In this document: in pieces, positions 54,453 through 64,000 of the stretch
How the letters are laid out: each line of letters begins with the position of its first letter
Numbering within the stretch: position 1 is the first letter of the stretch
NCBI RefSeq assembly: GCF_000698125.1
Contig: NZ_BAXA01000002.1
Location: 62,001 to 126,000, forward strand
Source of the DNA: Geomicrobium sp. JCM 19038
GTDB taxonomy: Bacteria > Bacillota > Bacilli > Bacillales > Marinococcaceae
Direction: 5' to 3'
DNA: 64,000 nucleotides
Notes under the pieces: generated by a model
Database searches by the model: none
Told to the model about the DNA's origin: nothing
What the model saw: only the letters and a program-made list of their open reading frames with translations
Position numbers and translations under genes: made by a program

Positions 54453-55598
54453 ATGAATTTTCAACTAACAGAAGAACAACAAATGATTCAAAAAACCGTC
54501 CGTGACTTTGCGAAACAAGTGGTAGCACCAACGGCTGCTGAACGAGATCATGAAGGGCGTTTTGATCGGGAGATTTTTGAAAAGATGGCAGAACTAGGTT
54601 TGACGGGGCTTCCTTGGTCAGAACAGTATGGTGGTGCGGATAGTGGCTATGTAAGTTATGTTCTTGCGATTGAAGAACTTTCTAGAGTGTGTGCAAGTAC
54701 TGGCGTTACACTTTCGGCACACCTATCATTGGCTAGCTGGCCGATTCATCATTTTGGTAATGAAGAACAAAAGCAAAAATACTTAAAGCCACTCGCAGAA
54801 GGGAAATATTTAGGCGCATTTGCACTAACTGAAGCTGGAGCCGGTTCAGACGTGGCGTCAATGAAAACGACTGCCAAAGAAGATGGCAATGATTACATCT
54901 TAAATGGATCAAAAATTTTTATTACGAATGGCGGAGAAGCGGACGTTTATATTGCATTTGCCAAAACGGAATCCGATGAAAATCACAAAAGCATTAGCGC
55001 ATTTATTGTAGAAAGTGGATATGAAGGATTTCATGTCGGTAAAAAAGAAGAAAAACTAGGCATTCGTTCTTCCCCAACGACGGAAGTGATGTTTGAGAAT
55101 TGTCGAGTTCCTAAGGAAAACCGACTCGGCAATAGTGGTGAAGGGTTTAAAATTGCGATGAAAACACTTGATGGCGGTAGAAATGGCATTGCAGCACAAG
55201 CGGTTGGGATTGCACAGGGAGCTCTCGATGCTGCGGTGGATTATGCAAAGGAACGCAAGCAGTTTGGCAAGCCAATTGCCCACCATCAAGGCATTTCTTT
55301 TAAGTTAGCGGATATGGCTGCCAAAATCGAAGCAGCGAGGCTGCTGACGTATCAAGCGGCATGGTTAGAAGAGCATGGTGAGCCTTACGGTCATGCTTCT
55401 GCACTATCGAAATTGTATGCAGGTGATGCTGCGATGGATGTGACGACAGAAGCTGTTCAAGTGTTTGGAGGCTATGGTTATACACGAGAATATCCTGTGG
55501 AGCGCTACATGCGCGATGCTAAGATTACTCAGATTTATGAAGGTACAAATGAAATCCAAAAAATTGTGATCAGCAAAGGATTACTCTCGGGCAAATAA
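54453..55598 (+). CDS. acdA: Acyl-CoA dehydrogenase, second copy
   Basis: Close in sequence to its neighbour: [67 protein letters not shown]. At 381 residues it has normal size. B. subtilis acdA lies in this region of the map, near pyrG and rpoE. GGGGGAG precedes ATG 54453, 14 bases after the first dehydrogenase. Confidence 0.93.
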   Translation: MNFQLTEEQQMIQKTVRDFAKQVVAPTAAERDHEGRFDREIFEKMAELGLTGLPWSEQYGGADSGYVSYVLAIEELSRVCASTGVTLSAHLSLASWPIHHFGNEEQKQKYLKPLAEGKYLGAFALTEAGAGSDVASMKTTAKEDGNDYILNGSKIFITNGGEADVYIAFAKTESDENHKSISAFIVESGYEGFHVGKKEEKLGIRSSPTTEVMFENCRVPKENRLGNSGEGFKIAMKTLDGGRNGIAAQAVGIAQGALDAAVDYAKERKQFGKPIAHHQGISFKLADMAAKIEAARLLTYQAAWLEEHGEPYGHASALSKLYAGDAAMDVTTEAVQVFGGYGYTREYPVERYMRDAKITQIYEGTNEIQKIVISKGLLSGK

Positions 55599-55610
55599 GG
55601 AGGAGTGCTG

Positions 55611-56237
55611 ATGGTAAAGCGTTACGTTCCGGCAATGGTCAAAGATGAAATACTCATTAAGAAACGACGAGAGCAAATGGTAAAAGCGGCTGTGAAACTT
55701 TTCCAAGAAAAAGGTTTTCATCGTACGACGACGAGGGAAATTGCAAAAGCCGCTGGTTTTAGCATCGGCACGTTGTATGAGTATATTGAATCGAAAGAAG
55801 ATGTCTTGTACCTCGTATGTGACTCAATTCATGACGGTGTAAAAACGCGATTTACTGAAATGCTCGATCGGAACTTACCTGGTCGAAAGCGGATTGAACA
55901 GCTCGTGCGTAGTCTCATTCATGTTATGGATGAATTACAAGATGAAGTATTGATTATGTATCAAGAATCAAAAGCGTTATCGAAAGAATCACTAACGTAT
56001 GTTTTGAACCGCGACCGTAGTATGACAGAAGGGATCCGATCGGTGCTCATCGAATGTCGTGAACATGGTGAAATTGAGTTATCAGACCTAGAGGCACAAT
56101 TACTTGCTGAGAACATCATGACCAAAGGCTATATGTGGACGTTTCGCCGCTGGGCACTTCGAAAACATTTTACGCTTGAACAGTATACAGACCTTCAAGT
56201 AGAAGAGATAATGAGGTCGTTAAAAACGCCGAAATAA
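55611..56237 (+). CDS. TetR-family regulator of the acyl-CoA dehydrogenase operon
   Basis: A 208-residue regulator with an N-terminal helix-turn-helix (AAVKLFQEKGFHRTTTREIAKAAGFSIGTLYEYIESKEDVLYL). The ligand-binding C-terminal part is helical and typical of acyl-CoA or fatty-acid sensing TetR proteins in gene context only. It is last in the operon behind two acyl-CoA dehydrogenases, so autoregulation through the palindrome at 53260-53273 is likely. It is not a close copy of B. subtilis FadR. ATG 55611 follows AAGGAGGAG. Confidence 0.88.
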   Translation: MVKRYVPAMVKDEILIKKRREQMVKAAVKLFQEKGFHRTTTREIAKAAGFSIGTLYEYIESKEDVLYLVCDSIHDGVKTRFTEMLDRNLPGRKRIEQLVRSLIHVMDELQDEVLIMYQESKALSKESLTYVLNRDRSMTEGIRSVLIECREHGEIELSDLEAQLLAENIMTKGYMWTFRRWALRKHFTLEQYTDLQVEEIMRSLKTPK

Positions 56238-56357
56238 GAGTTTATGAAAGAAAGTCAATTTTTATAGCATAAAGGTTGTTTTTATGTTTATAATGGTAGG
56301 TATGCACGCCGCTAACGGTATGAGGAAGCGAGCGCTTACGAAAGGGTGTAGGTTGCA

Positions 56358-56834
56358 TTGACCATTAAAGAACTTAGCAATGATGAAATCCTTGAAATGT
56401 CTGCCGTAGAGATTAGCTATATGATGTTGAAAGACAAAAACAATCCTGCGGAATTTCATACTTTCTTTAATGATGTTGCAGATTTGAAAAAAATCCCAAA
56501 ATCTCAACTCGACGATCGCCGTACGAAATTGTTCACCACGTTAAATATCGACGGTCGTTTCGTACACCTCGGCAACAACCACTGGGGTCTAAAAGAATGG
56601 TATCCGGTTGATAAATCGGATGAAGATTTAAGCAACACATTCCAAGCTCCAGAAGAAGAAGTCGAAGAAGATCGTGAATTCGAAGACATTGAAGATGAGT
56701 TAGATGAAATTGCAAACGAAGACGATCATGATGAAGATAGTGATGAAGAGTTTGATGAATATGATGATGACGATGATCAAGAAAGCGATGAGGAAGACGA
56801 AGAAGATTACGACGAAGAAGATAATAAGTCGTAA
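56358..56834 (+). CDS. rpoE: RNA polymerase delta subunit
   Basis: Delta subunit of Firmicute RNA polymerase, which speeds recycling and raises promoter specificity. The N-terminal HARE-HTH domain (about 1-90: DEILEMSAVEISYMMLKD; LNIDGRFVHLGNNHWGLKEWYPVD) is followed by a disordered, nearly pure Asp/Glu tail from about residue 95 to 158. The start is TTG 56358; the ribosome site AGGG/GTAGG is weak. It lies upstream of pyrG as in B. subtilis. Confidence 0.95.
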   Translation: MTIKELSNDEILEMSAVEISYMMLKDKNNPAEFHTFFNDVADLKKIPKSQLDDRRTKLFTTLNIDGRFVHLGNNHWGLKEWYPVDKSDEDLSNTFQAPEEEVEEDREFEDIEDELDEIANEDDHDEDSDEEFDEYDDDDDQESDEEDEEDYDEEDNKS

Positions 56835-56886
56835 TAGAGTCTCTTGCTTAACGTCTCTTTAAACTCTTTTAGATTGATGAATTCAA

Positions 56887-56913
56887 TAAGGCGGCCAAAG
56901 GGCCGCCTTATTT
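56887..56913. terminator. Terminator shared by rpoE and the tiny minus-strand gene
   Basis: A perfect ten-base stem (TAAGGCGGCC / GGCCGCCTTA) with a four-base loop lies between the convergent stops; TTTG follows on the plus strand. Confidence 0.8.
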
Positions 56914-56915
56914 GT

Positions 56916-57086
56916 TTAGAAAACAATCGGGTTTGTTTGAGGAGTCGTTACAACACCAGGACCGTTAATCAGGTTGTTGTTAATGACAATTTCAAAAGGA
57001 AGTTGAGAACAATGATTGGAATGGTAATAACCACCATCTCGAATCCAATCTCTTTTTGGGTTCCACAAATGATATGGTTGTCTCAT
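56916..57086 (-). CDS. Tiny protein with the shared EIVINNNLINGPGVVT motif
   Basis: A 56-residue protein (MRQPYHLWNPKRDW start) rich in Tyr, Trp and His in its first half, then FEIVINNNLINGPGVVTTPQ and a short hydrophobic end. AAAGGAGTG lies eight bases before the ATG. The last part is identical for 16 residues to the protein at 34802-34969, while the first parts are unrelated. The codons for the shared part differ, which shows the protein sequence is what is conserved. Confidence 0.8.
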   Translation of the reverse strand: MRQPYHLWNPKRDWIRDGGYYHSNHCSQLPFEIVINNNLINGPGVVTTPQTNPIVF

Positions 57087-57204
57087 CTTTTTCACTCCTT
57101 TTTCGTGACGTACCTTTTTACTATATGTCCAAGTTCGATAAAAGCATGTTCTTTTTAACTAGAAGTTGTTAAAAAAGGCAATTTCATTAACTTATTTCGA
57201 CTGC

Positions 57205-57345
57205 TTGACTTTTCTATAAGGCGAAGGTAGAATCAATTTTGGGCTTGTCCAAACTGCGTATAAATTTTCTTTGAATGATAGATATTAATGAGTAACAAGC
57301 GAGAAGTGTGCCCCCCAAGTTTTGGCGGAGGTGTCACTTTTTTTT
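57205..57345 (+). promoter_or_regulatory. pyrG promoter, GGGC start and attenuator
   Basis: TTGACT (57205-57210), 17 bases, TAGAAT (57228-57233), then seven bases to GGGC at 57241. The leader ends in a hairpin (57305-57338) whose 5' arm carries six C residues, followed by eight T residues. This is the layout of the B. subtilis pyrG control: at low CTP, RNA polymerase stalls before C4, adds extra G residues, and the poly-G pairs with the C-rich arm to prevent termination. The start codon is 57 bases after the T run. Confidence 0.8.
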
Positions 57346-57401
57346 ATTGAATGAGGATTTTAATTATTGATTAGATGAATGATTGGGAAGGGGCTCATTA
57401 A

Positions 57402-59004
<1,603 letters not shown>

Positions 59005-59005
59005 T

Positions 59006-59046
59006 AAAAAGCTGTTGAATTGGATCGCAATTCAACAGCTTTTTTT
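59006..59046 (+). terminator. Terminator after pyrG
   Basis: A perfect 17-base stem (AAAAAGCTGTTGAATTG and its complement) with a five-base loop runs into T residues. Confidence 0.92.
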
Positions 59047-59076
59047 AATGGATTCGTGGTACACTGATTCTAAACG

Positions 59077-59592
59077 TTAAGCGAGCAACTCTTGGATTTG
59101 AAACATTAATGCCTGGTACGTGTAAACGATTGCAAGTTCTTCTGGGTACCCGCTTCTTGAACCATCAAGGTTCGGAATAAGGCCCCTCGATTCTATCGTA
59201 ATATGGAACGGAGGTTCCATCCCATTTACATCGTGTAATGACGGTGCAGTAGGTCCAATGAATACAAGTGGTGTTTCACGATTTAATGCTGTTTGAAGTT
59301 GTTCAATTTCTTCCGTCGTCTCTTCTCCATCTGTAATGACAATTAATCGATCAACAGAAGTAAGCTGTGATGATTCTTTTTGGAGATTTAACGAAGCAAC
59401 ACGCGTAACTGTATCTTGGTTATATACGAGCGCTTTAGCAAGTGCATCGTAGCGAGTACCCCCCACTACATAAATCGATCCTTCACCAACGAGCGCTTGG
59501 GCGAGTAGTCTTCCACATTCATCGATTTGTTCTTCTTGTTCTTGAATTTTTGTAAACACACGTTGTAGCTGAGTTGTGTACATTTTTAACAT
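59077..59592 (-). CDS. ywjG: DUF2529 protein YwjG
   Basis: A 171-residue cytoplasmic protein of unknown function, restricted to Bacillaceae. The middle part looks like a SIS-type sugar-isomerase fold (GSIYVVGGTRYDALAKAL; RLIVITDGEETTEEIEQLQ). It lies between pyrG and spo0F as in B. subtilis, but on the opposite strand. Confidence 0.85.
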   Translation of the reverse strand: MLKMYTTQLQRVFTKIQEQEEQIDECGRLLAQALVGEGSIYVVGGTRYDALAKALVYNQDTVTRVASLNLQKESSQLTSVDRLIVITDGEETTEEIEQLQTALNRETPLVFIGPTAPSLHDVNGMEPPFHITIESRGLIPNLDGSRSGYPEELAIVYTYQALMFQIQELLA

Positions 59593-59654
59593 TGAACGAT
59601 CACCTTTCTAGCATATCCTTTCCACAAGTCTAACCGATTATCAATTACCAAAAA

Positions 59655-59691
59655 AGAGGATATTACTTTGAAGTCTAGAAACCATGTCAAA
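59655..59691 (+). promoter_or_regulatory. Candidate sigma-H promoter for spo0F
   Basis: AGAGGATAT (59655-59663) matches the sigma-H -35 pattern RnAGGAwWW fully; 11 bases on stands CTAGAAA, keeping the GAA of the -10. TGTCAAA at 59685-59691 is one mismatch from a Spo0A box. spo0F is sigma-H and Spo0A controlled in B. subtilis. Confidence 0.45.
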
Positions 59692-59749
59692 GAGAAGACG
59701 CTAAGAGGTGATTGTTAGAAAGATCATTTTTTGTTCAGAGGTGAGCAAG

Positions 59750-60109
59750 TTGCAAAGAGTATTAATCGTAGACGATGAAGCAGGAATTCGAAAACTAATT
59801 GAAGCTGTCCTAATGGAAGAAGGGTATTATGTTCATCTCGCAAGTAACGGCTACCAAGCATTAGAAGCGATGGAGAAGATGACATTTGAACTCGTGATGT
59901 TGGATGTGAAGCTTCCAGGGTTAAGCGGCATCGACGTCCTTAAGAAAATTCGCAAACAAGGATCAGACGTACGTGTAATTATGATGACCGCATATGAAGA
60001 GTTGAATTTTGATAAGGAATTACACGAACAAGGCGTAACAGCATCAATTGCTAAACCGTTTGACATTACCGTTATTCGACAATTGGTCGAAAAGGCAATG
60101 CTTACATAA
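59750..60109 (+). CDS. spo0F: Sporulation response regulator Spo0F
   Basis: Single-domain response regulator, the second carrier of the phosphorelay that passes phosphate from sensor kinases to Spo0B. It has only a receiver domain: acidic pair in LIVDDEAG, phospho-acceptor Asp in LVMLDVKLPGLSG, Thr in MTAYEEL and Lys in IAKPFD. TTG 59750 gives 119 residues and has AGAGGTGAG upstream; GTG 59741 is possible. Position between ywjG and fba is as in B. subtilis. Confidence 0.93.
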   Translation: MQRVLIVDDEAGIRKLIEAVLMEEGYYVHLASNGYQALEAMEKMTFELVMLDVKLPGLSGIDVLKKIRKQGSDVRVIMMTAYEELNFDKELHEQGVTASIAKPFDITVIRQLVEKAMLT

Positions 60110-60182
60110 GATATCGAAATGAATTTGGAATATGATATAATAGCGGAGAATCATTTACAGTCACTAAGGAGGAACCATTCTT

Positions 60183-61052
60183 ATGCCATTAGTTTCCATG
60201 ACAGAGATGCTGAAAACGGCTAAGGAAAACCAATATGCCGTTGGTCAATACAACTTAAACAACATGGAGTTTACACAAGCCATTTTACAAGCAGCCGAGG
60301 AGGAAAAGTCTCCTCTTATTTGCGGTGTTTCAGAAGGTGCCGCGAAATATATGGGAGGGTTTGAAGCCGTTGTTAATATGGTTAAATCCTACATGACAGC
60401 TTACAATGTAACCGTTCCTGTAGCGATTCACTTAGATCATGGATCAAGCTTTGAAACGTGTGCTCAAGCAATCAAAGCAGGTTTTACATCCGTTATGATT
60501 GACGGTTCTCACTACCCATTAGAAGAGAACATTGCCTTAACGAAGAAAGTCGTTGAAATGGCACATGCAGTCGGAGTTTCTGTTGAAGCGGAACTTGGAC
60601 GCATTGGTGGTCAAGAAGACGATATTGTCGTTGATGAAGCAGAAGCGAACTACGCGATTCCAGAAGAGTGCGAGCGCCTTGTTAAAGAAACAGGTGTTGA
60701 TTGCTTTGCTCCTGCACTCGGATCGGTTCATGGTCCTTACAAAGGTGAACCAAATCTTGGATTTAAGCAAATGGAAGAGATCAACAAGCTTGTTGGTTTA
60801 ACACCACTCGTGCTTCATGGAGGGACAGGTCTTCCAGTTGACGATGTAAAGCGTGCAATTGAGTACGGTCACGCGAAAGTTAACGTAAACACAGAAAGCC
60901 AAATTGCTGCAACGAACGCCGTTAAAGAAGTGTTCGAGAACAGTCCGAACCAATACGACCCAAGAAAATACATGGGACCTGCACGAGATGCAATTAAAGA
61001 AACCGTTAAAGGTAAAATGCGCGACTTTGGATCAGCAGGAAAAGCAAACTAA
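60183..61052 (+). CDS. fba: Class II fructose-bisphosphate aldolase
   Basis: Zinc aldolase of glycolysis and gluconeogenesis, splitting fructose-1,6-bisphosphate. Zinc and active-site motifs: [49 protein letters not shown] and VLHGGTGLP. The 289 residues are normal. A TATAAT (60134-60139) lies about 45 bases upstream, and AAGGAGGA precedes ATG 60183. Co-transcription with the transaldolase 17 bases later is likely. Confidence 0.97.
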   Translation: MPLVSMTEMLKTAKENQYAVGQYNLNNMEFTQAILQAAEEEKSPLICGVSEGAAKYMGGFEAVVNMVKSYMTAYNVTVPVAIHLDHGSSFETCAQAIKAGFTSVMIDGSHYPLEENIALTKKVVEMAHAVGVSVEAELGRIGGQEDDIVVDEAEANYAIPEECERLVKETGVDCFAPALGSVHGPYKGEPNLGFKQMEEINKLVGLTPLVLHGGTGLPVDDVKRAIEYGHAKVNVNTESQIAATNAVKEVFENSPNQYDPRKYMGPARDAIKETVKGKMRDFGSAGKAN

Positions 61053-61069
61053 AGGTTAGGTGTGAGAGC

Positions 61070-61723
61070 ATGAAATTTTTCATTGATACAGCAAACCTAG
61101 AAGACATTAAAAAAGCCCACGATCTTGGCATCCTTGATGGGGTAACGACAAACCCAAGTCTTGTAGCCAAAGAGGGCATTGACTTTAAAGAACGTCTTAA
61201 AGAAATAACGTCCCTTGTAAGCGGCTCTGTCAGTGCAGAAGTGATCGCACTTGAAGCAGATGCTATGATTGAAGAAGGGAAAGAGTTAGCTGCTGTAGCA
61301 CCGAATGTTACGGTGAAAGTCCCGATGACAGTTGAAGGACTTAAAGCAGTTAAAGTGTTTAAAGAACTCGGCATTGAGACGAACGTAACGCTGATCTTCT
61401 CAAGTGTGCAAGCACTTTTAGCAGCACGTGCTGGGGCGACGTATGTATCGCCGTTTTTAGGCCGCGTTGATGATATTGGTGGCAATGGTTTAGACCTTGT
61501 TGAAGAGATTGCCGATATCTTCGCAACACATGACATTGATACACAAATCATTGCAGCGTCTGTACGTCATCCTGTTCACGTAACAGAGTCAGCAAAACGC
61601 GGTGCAGACATTGCAACGATCCCGTATAAAGTTATTGAGCAACTTGCAGCACATCCGTTGACAGACCAAGGCATTGAGAAGTTTTTAGCAGACTGGGAAA
61701 AAGTAACAAACCAAAAAGGATAA
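61070..61723 (+). CDS. tal: Transaldolase (small, fructose-6-phosphate aldolase-like)
   Basis: Short-type transaldolase of the pentose-phosphate pathway, 217 residues. [28 protein letters not shown] is the family signature, the Schiff-base lysine is in VTVKVPMT, and [31 protein letters not shown] follows. B. subtilis calls it ywjH. It follows fba in the same direction. Confidence 0.96.
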   Translation: MKFFIDTANLEDIKKAHDLGILDGVTTNPSLVAKEGIDFKERLKEITSLVSGSVSAEVIALEADAMIEEGKELAAVAPNVTVKVPMTVEGLKAVKVFKELGIETNVTLIFSSVQALLAARAGATYVSPFLGRVDDIGGNGLDLVEEIADIFATHDIDTQIIAASVRHPVHVTESAKRGADIATIPYKVIEQLAAHPLTDQGIEKFLADWEKVTNQKG

Positions 61724-61728
61724 TGTCT

Positions 61729-61773
61729 ACCTTCCTCTCTTTTTGACAATTCTAGTTAGAAAGAGGGGAAGGT
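61729..61773 (+). terminator. Imperfect hairpin after tal
   Basis: The arms ACCTTCCTCTCTTT and AAAGAGGGGAAGGT pair with few mismatches; there is no following T run, so it may be a weak terminator or a processing hairpin before murA. Confidence 0.5.
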
Positions 61774-61838
61774 TACGTTCATAGACAGTTGCTTAAAAAT
61801 TAAGATTTAAACCGAAGGATGAGGAAGTGACGCAGCAC

Positions 61839-63128
61839 ATGGATAAGTTAATGGTTGAGGGTGGGCATCCACTACATGGAGAAGTTCAAATCGGTGGAGC
61901 GAAGAACAGTGCGGTCGCATTAATACCGGCTGCGCTTTTAGCGGACTCACCAGTGACGATTGACAATTTGCCGAATATTTCAGATGTGGAAGTATTAGCT
62001 GAACTCGTTGAGCATATTGGTGGTCGTGTGAACCACAACGGTGATGCAATGACGATTGATCCAAGACAAGTGATGCCAATGCCACTTCCGAACGGGCGAG
62101 TTAAGCAGATGCGCGCATCGTACTATATGATGGGGGCAATGCTCGGACGCTTTAAAAAAGCTTCGATTGGTCTTCCTGGAGGCTGTAACTTAGGTCCACG
62201 ACCGATTGATCAACATATCAAGGGATTTGAAGCACTTGGTGCTGTCGTAACAAACGAACAAGGATCGATTTACTTACGAGCAAATGAGCTAGTCGGTGCG
62301 AAGATTTATCTTGACGTCGTAAGCGTTGGTGCAACGATTAACATTATGCTTGCAGCTGTGAAAGCCAAAGGGAAGACGATCATCGAAAATGCCGCAAAAG
62401 AACCTGAAATCATCGATGTAGCGACACTTCTATCTAGCATGGGTGCAGATATTAAAGGTGCAGGTACCGATGTAATCCGTATTGAAGGTAAGGAGAAGCT
62501 TAAAGGTTGTGCACATAGCATTATCCCAGACCGGATTGAAGCGGGAACATATATTATTGCTGCAGCTTGTATGGGTTCAGATGTAGCTGTTCAAAACGTT
62601 ATTCCTGATCATTTAGAATCATTAATCGCTAAGCTCGATGAAATGGGCGTTGATGTTGATAGTGATGACGATGCCGTTTATGTAAAAGGAAGTAACAATC
62701 GTTTGAAGGGTGTCGACATTAAAACACTCGTACATCCAGGTTTTCCGACAGATTTGCAACAACCGGTTACCTCATTGTTAGCAAAGGCCCAGGGGACGAG
62801 TATTATTACAGACACCATCTACAATGCGCGTTTTAAACATATTGATGAGTTACGCCGAATGGGTGCAGACATTAAAGTCGAAGGCCGTTCAGCAATGATC
62901 AACGGCGGGAAGCGCCTCGAAGGTGCGCGTGTGAAAGCGAGCGACCTTAGAGCAGGAGCTGCTCTAGTTATTGCTGGTCTTATGGCGGATGGCGTTACAG
63001 AAATTACAGGCGTTCATCATATCGATCGAGGTTATGAATCTCTTGAAGAGAAATTAAAAGGACTCGGTGCAAAGCTTTGGCGGGAGAAGATGACTGAGGA
63101 AGAGCAAGAGCAACTAAAAAGTTCATAA
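61839..63128 (+). CDS. murZ: UDP-N-acetylglucosamine 1-carboxyvinyltransferase, second copy type (MurA2/MurZ)
   Basis: First committed enzyme of peptidoglycan synthesis, adding enolpyruvate to UDP-GlcNAc; the fosfomycin target. [16 protein letters not shown] opens the fold, and the catalytic cysteine lies in [15 protein letters not shown]. The position between tal and glpX is that of murAB/murZ in B. subtilis, the second of two copies in low-GC Gram-positives. ATG 61839 (429 residues, [12 protein letters not shown]) is preferred over GTG 61827, which overlaps the likely ribosome site GAGGAAG. Confidence 0.95.
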   Translation: MDKLMVEGGHPLHGEVQIGGAKNSAVALIPAALLADSPVTIDNLPNISDVEVLAELVEHIGGRVNHNGDAMTIDPRQVMPMPLPNGRVKQMRASYYMMGAMLGRFKKASIGLPGGCNLGPRPIDQHIKGFEALGAVVTNEQGSIYLRANELVGAKIYLDVVSVGATINIMLAAVKAKGKTIIENAAKEPEIIDVATLLSSMGADIKGAGTDVIRIEGKEKLKGCAHSIIPDRIEAGTYIIAAACMGSDVAVQNVIPDHLESLIAKLDEMGVDVDSDDDAVYVKGSNNRLKGVDIKTLVHPGFPTDLQQPVTSLLAKAQGTSIITDTIYNARFKHIDELRRMGADIKVEGRSAMINGGKRLEGARVKASDLRAGAALVIAGLMADGVTEITGVHHIDRGYESLEEKLKGLGAKLWREKMTEEEQEQLKSS

Positions 63129-63145
63129 CAAAGGGGCATGATACA

Positions 63146-64000
63146 ATGGAACGTAGCTTATCCATGGAACTCGTGCGTGTTACTGAAGCAGCAGCGCTTT
63201 CTGCAGCACGCTGGATGGGGCGGGGAATGAAAGAAGAAGCGGATGATGCAGCCACAAGCGCCATGCGTGATGTATTCGATACCATCCCGATGAAAGGGAC
63301 CGTCGTCATCGGTGAGGGCGAGAAAGACGAAGCGCCAATGCTTTATATCGGGGAGAAGCTCGGAAATGGTTTTGGACCTCGTGTGGATGTTGCCGTCGAT
63401 CCTGTTGAAGGTACGAATATTGTAGCTGCTGGCACGTGGAACGCACTTGCAGTTTTGGCAGTTGCCGACGACGGAATGTTGTTGCATGCTCCAGATATGT
63501 ATATGGAGAAAATTGCTGTAGGGCCTGAGGCCGTTGGAGTCATTAGTCTTGATGCAACAGTGGAAGAGAATTTGAAAGCGGTCGCAAAAGCGAAATCCAA
63601 AGATGTTGAGGACCTCGTCGTCAGCATATTACAACGTGATCGTCATAAGCAGTTAATAGAAGAGGTTCGCCAAGCTGGAGCGAGAATTAAGCTCATTCAA
63701 GACGGTGACGTCGCAGCGGCAATTAATACGGCATTTGATGAAACAGGTATGGATTTATTAATGGGAACAGGGGGAGCTCCTGAAGGAGTAATCTCTGCAG
63801 TAGCATTGAAATGTCTCGGGGGAGAATTCCAAGGTCGTCTATTACCAAAAGACGATGCGGAAGAAGCAAGGTGTCATCAAATGGGGATTGAGGACACATC
63901 GAAAGTGTTATTTATGGACGACCTCGTCGGAGGAGATGACTGTATTTTTGCAGCGACTGGTGTTACCGATGGAGAACTATTAAAAGGTGTTCATTATAAA
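63146..64000 (+). CDS. glpX: Class II fructose-1,6-bisphosphatase GlpX (3' end outside window)
   Basis: Metal-dependent fructose-1,6-bisphosphatase of gluconeogenesis. About 285 residues are present and the frame is still open at the window end. Typical features: [53 protein letters not shown] (metal and phosphate site) and [24 protein letters not shown] precedes ATG 63146. It is B. subtilis ywjI, and follows murZ as there. Confidence 0.95.
   Translation, partial: MERSLSMELVRVTEAAALSAARWMGRGMKEEADDAATSAMRDVFDTIPMKGTVVIGEGEKDEAPMLYIGEKLGNGFGPRVDVAVDPVEGTNIVAAGTWNALAVLAVADDGMLLHAPDMYMEKIAVGPEAVGVISLDATVEENLKAVAKAKSKDVEDLVVSILQRDRHKQLIEEVRQAGARIKLIQDGDVAAAINTAFDETGMDLLMGTGGAPEGVISAVALKCLGGEFQGRLLPKDDAEEARCHQMGIEDTSKVLFMDDLVGGDDCIFAATGVTDGELLKGVHYK

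Overview
The window comes from a spore-forming member of the Bacillaceae with low to moderate GC. The evidence is walK-yycH-yycI-walJ-htrA-rlmH, spo0F, gerQ, cwlJ, rpoE (delta subunit), hemQ and lipL, in blocks whose order follows the yyc/yyd and ywd-to-ywj regions of Bacillus subtilis as I recall that map. An alkaliphilic or halotolerant relative is plausible because several proteins are very acidic, but this is inference. No rRNA, tRNA, CRISPR array, prophage or insertion sequence was found. A DnaA-box cluster just before rlmH and a parS-like site before ung suggest that the left end lies near the replication origin.

Layout. 1-7.0 kb: wall-homeostasis operon (3' part of walK, yycH, yycI, walJ), htrA, rlmH and an unknown membrane protein. 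7.0-12.2 kb: ung, an AbrB-type membrane protein, ywdI, ywdK, a STAS protein, an HxlR regulator, a small-multidrug-export protein and a 7Fe-type ferredoxin. 12.4-16.4 kb: a ClpP paralogue paired with a sigma-like gene, an ABC exporter, and the germination pair cwlJ-gerQ. 16.5-25.1 kb: metE, hemQ, an enoyl-CoA hydratase, lipL, a pentapeptide-repeat gene, and the ywfO-ywgA-ywhD block. 25.1-31.6 kb: penicillin acylase, a class A penicillin-binding protein, and a rhodanese / membrane protein / TlpA-like gene group behind a CstR/CsoR-like operator. 31.6-45.8 kb: aroK and aroD, a polytopic membrane protein, ribonucleotide reductase with an embedded flavodoxin, guaD, ywiB-argS and several singletons. 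45.8-56.2 kb: M20 and S66 peptidases, a cardiolipin-synthase-like protein, and a fatty-acid degradation block (fadF, thiolase, two acyl-CoA dehydrogenases, TetR regulator). 56.3-64 kb: rpoE, a tiny coat-like gene, pyrG with its attenuator leader, ywjG, spo0F, fba, tal, murA2 and glpX (cut by the window end).

Quality warning. At least 14 genes are interrupted by single-base frameshifts. Nearly all are one missing base in a short homopolymer, and they hit normally indispensable genes such as pyrG (twice) and hemQ. The simplest reading is residual indel errors in the assembly, not real pseudogenes. Genes disrupted in mid-frame are entered as 'pseudogene' spanning the restored gene, with the probable error site stated.

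The most interesting signals are regulatory or too short for routine gene finding: two tiny proteins 22 kb apart sharing an identical 16-residue motif, a possible orphan small RNA at 25.0-25.1 kb, the rhodanese operator, the pyrG reiterative-initiation leader, tandem NrdR-like boxes, fatty-acid-type operators, and the ClpP-sigma pair.
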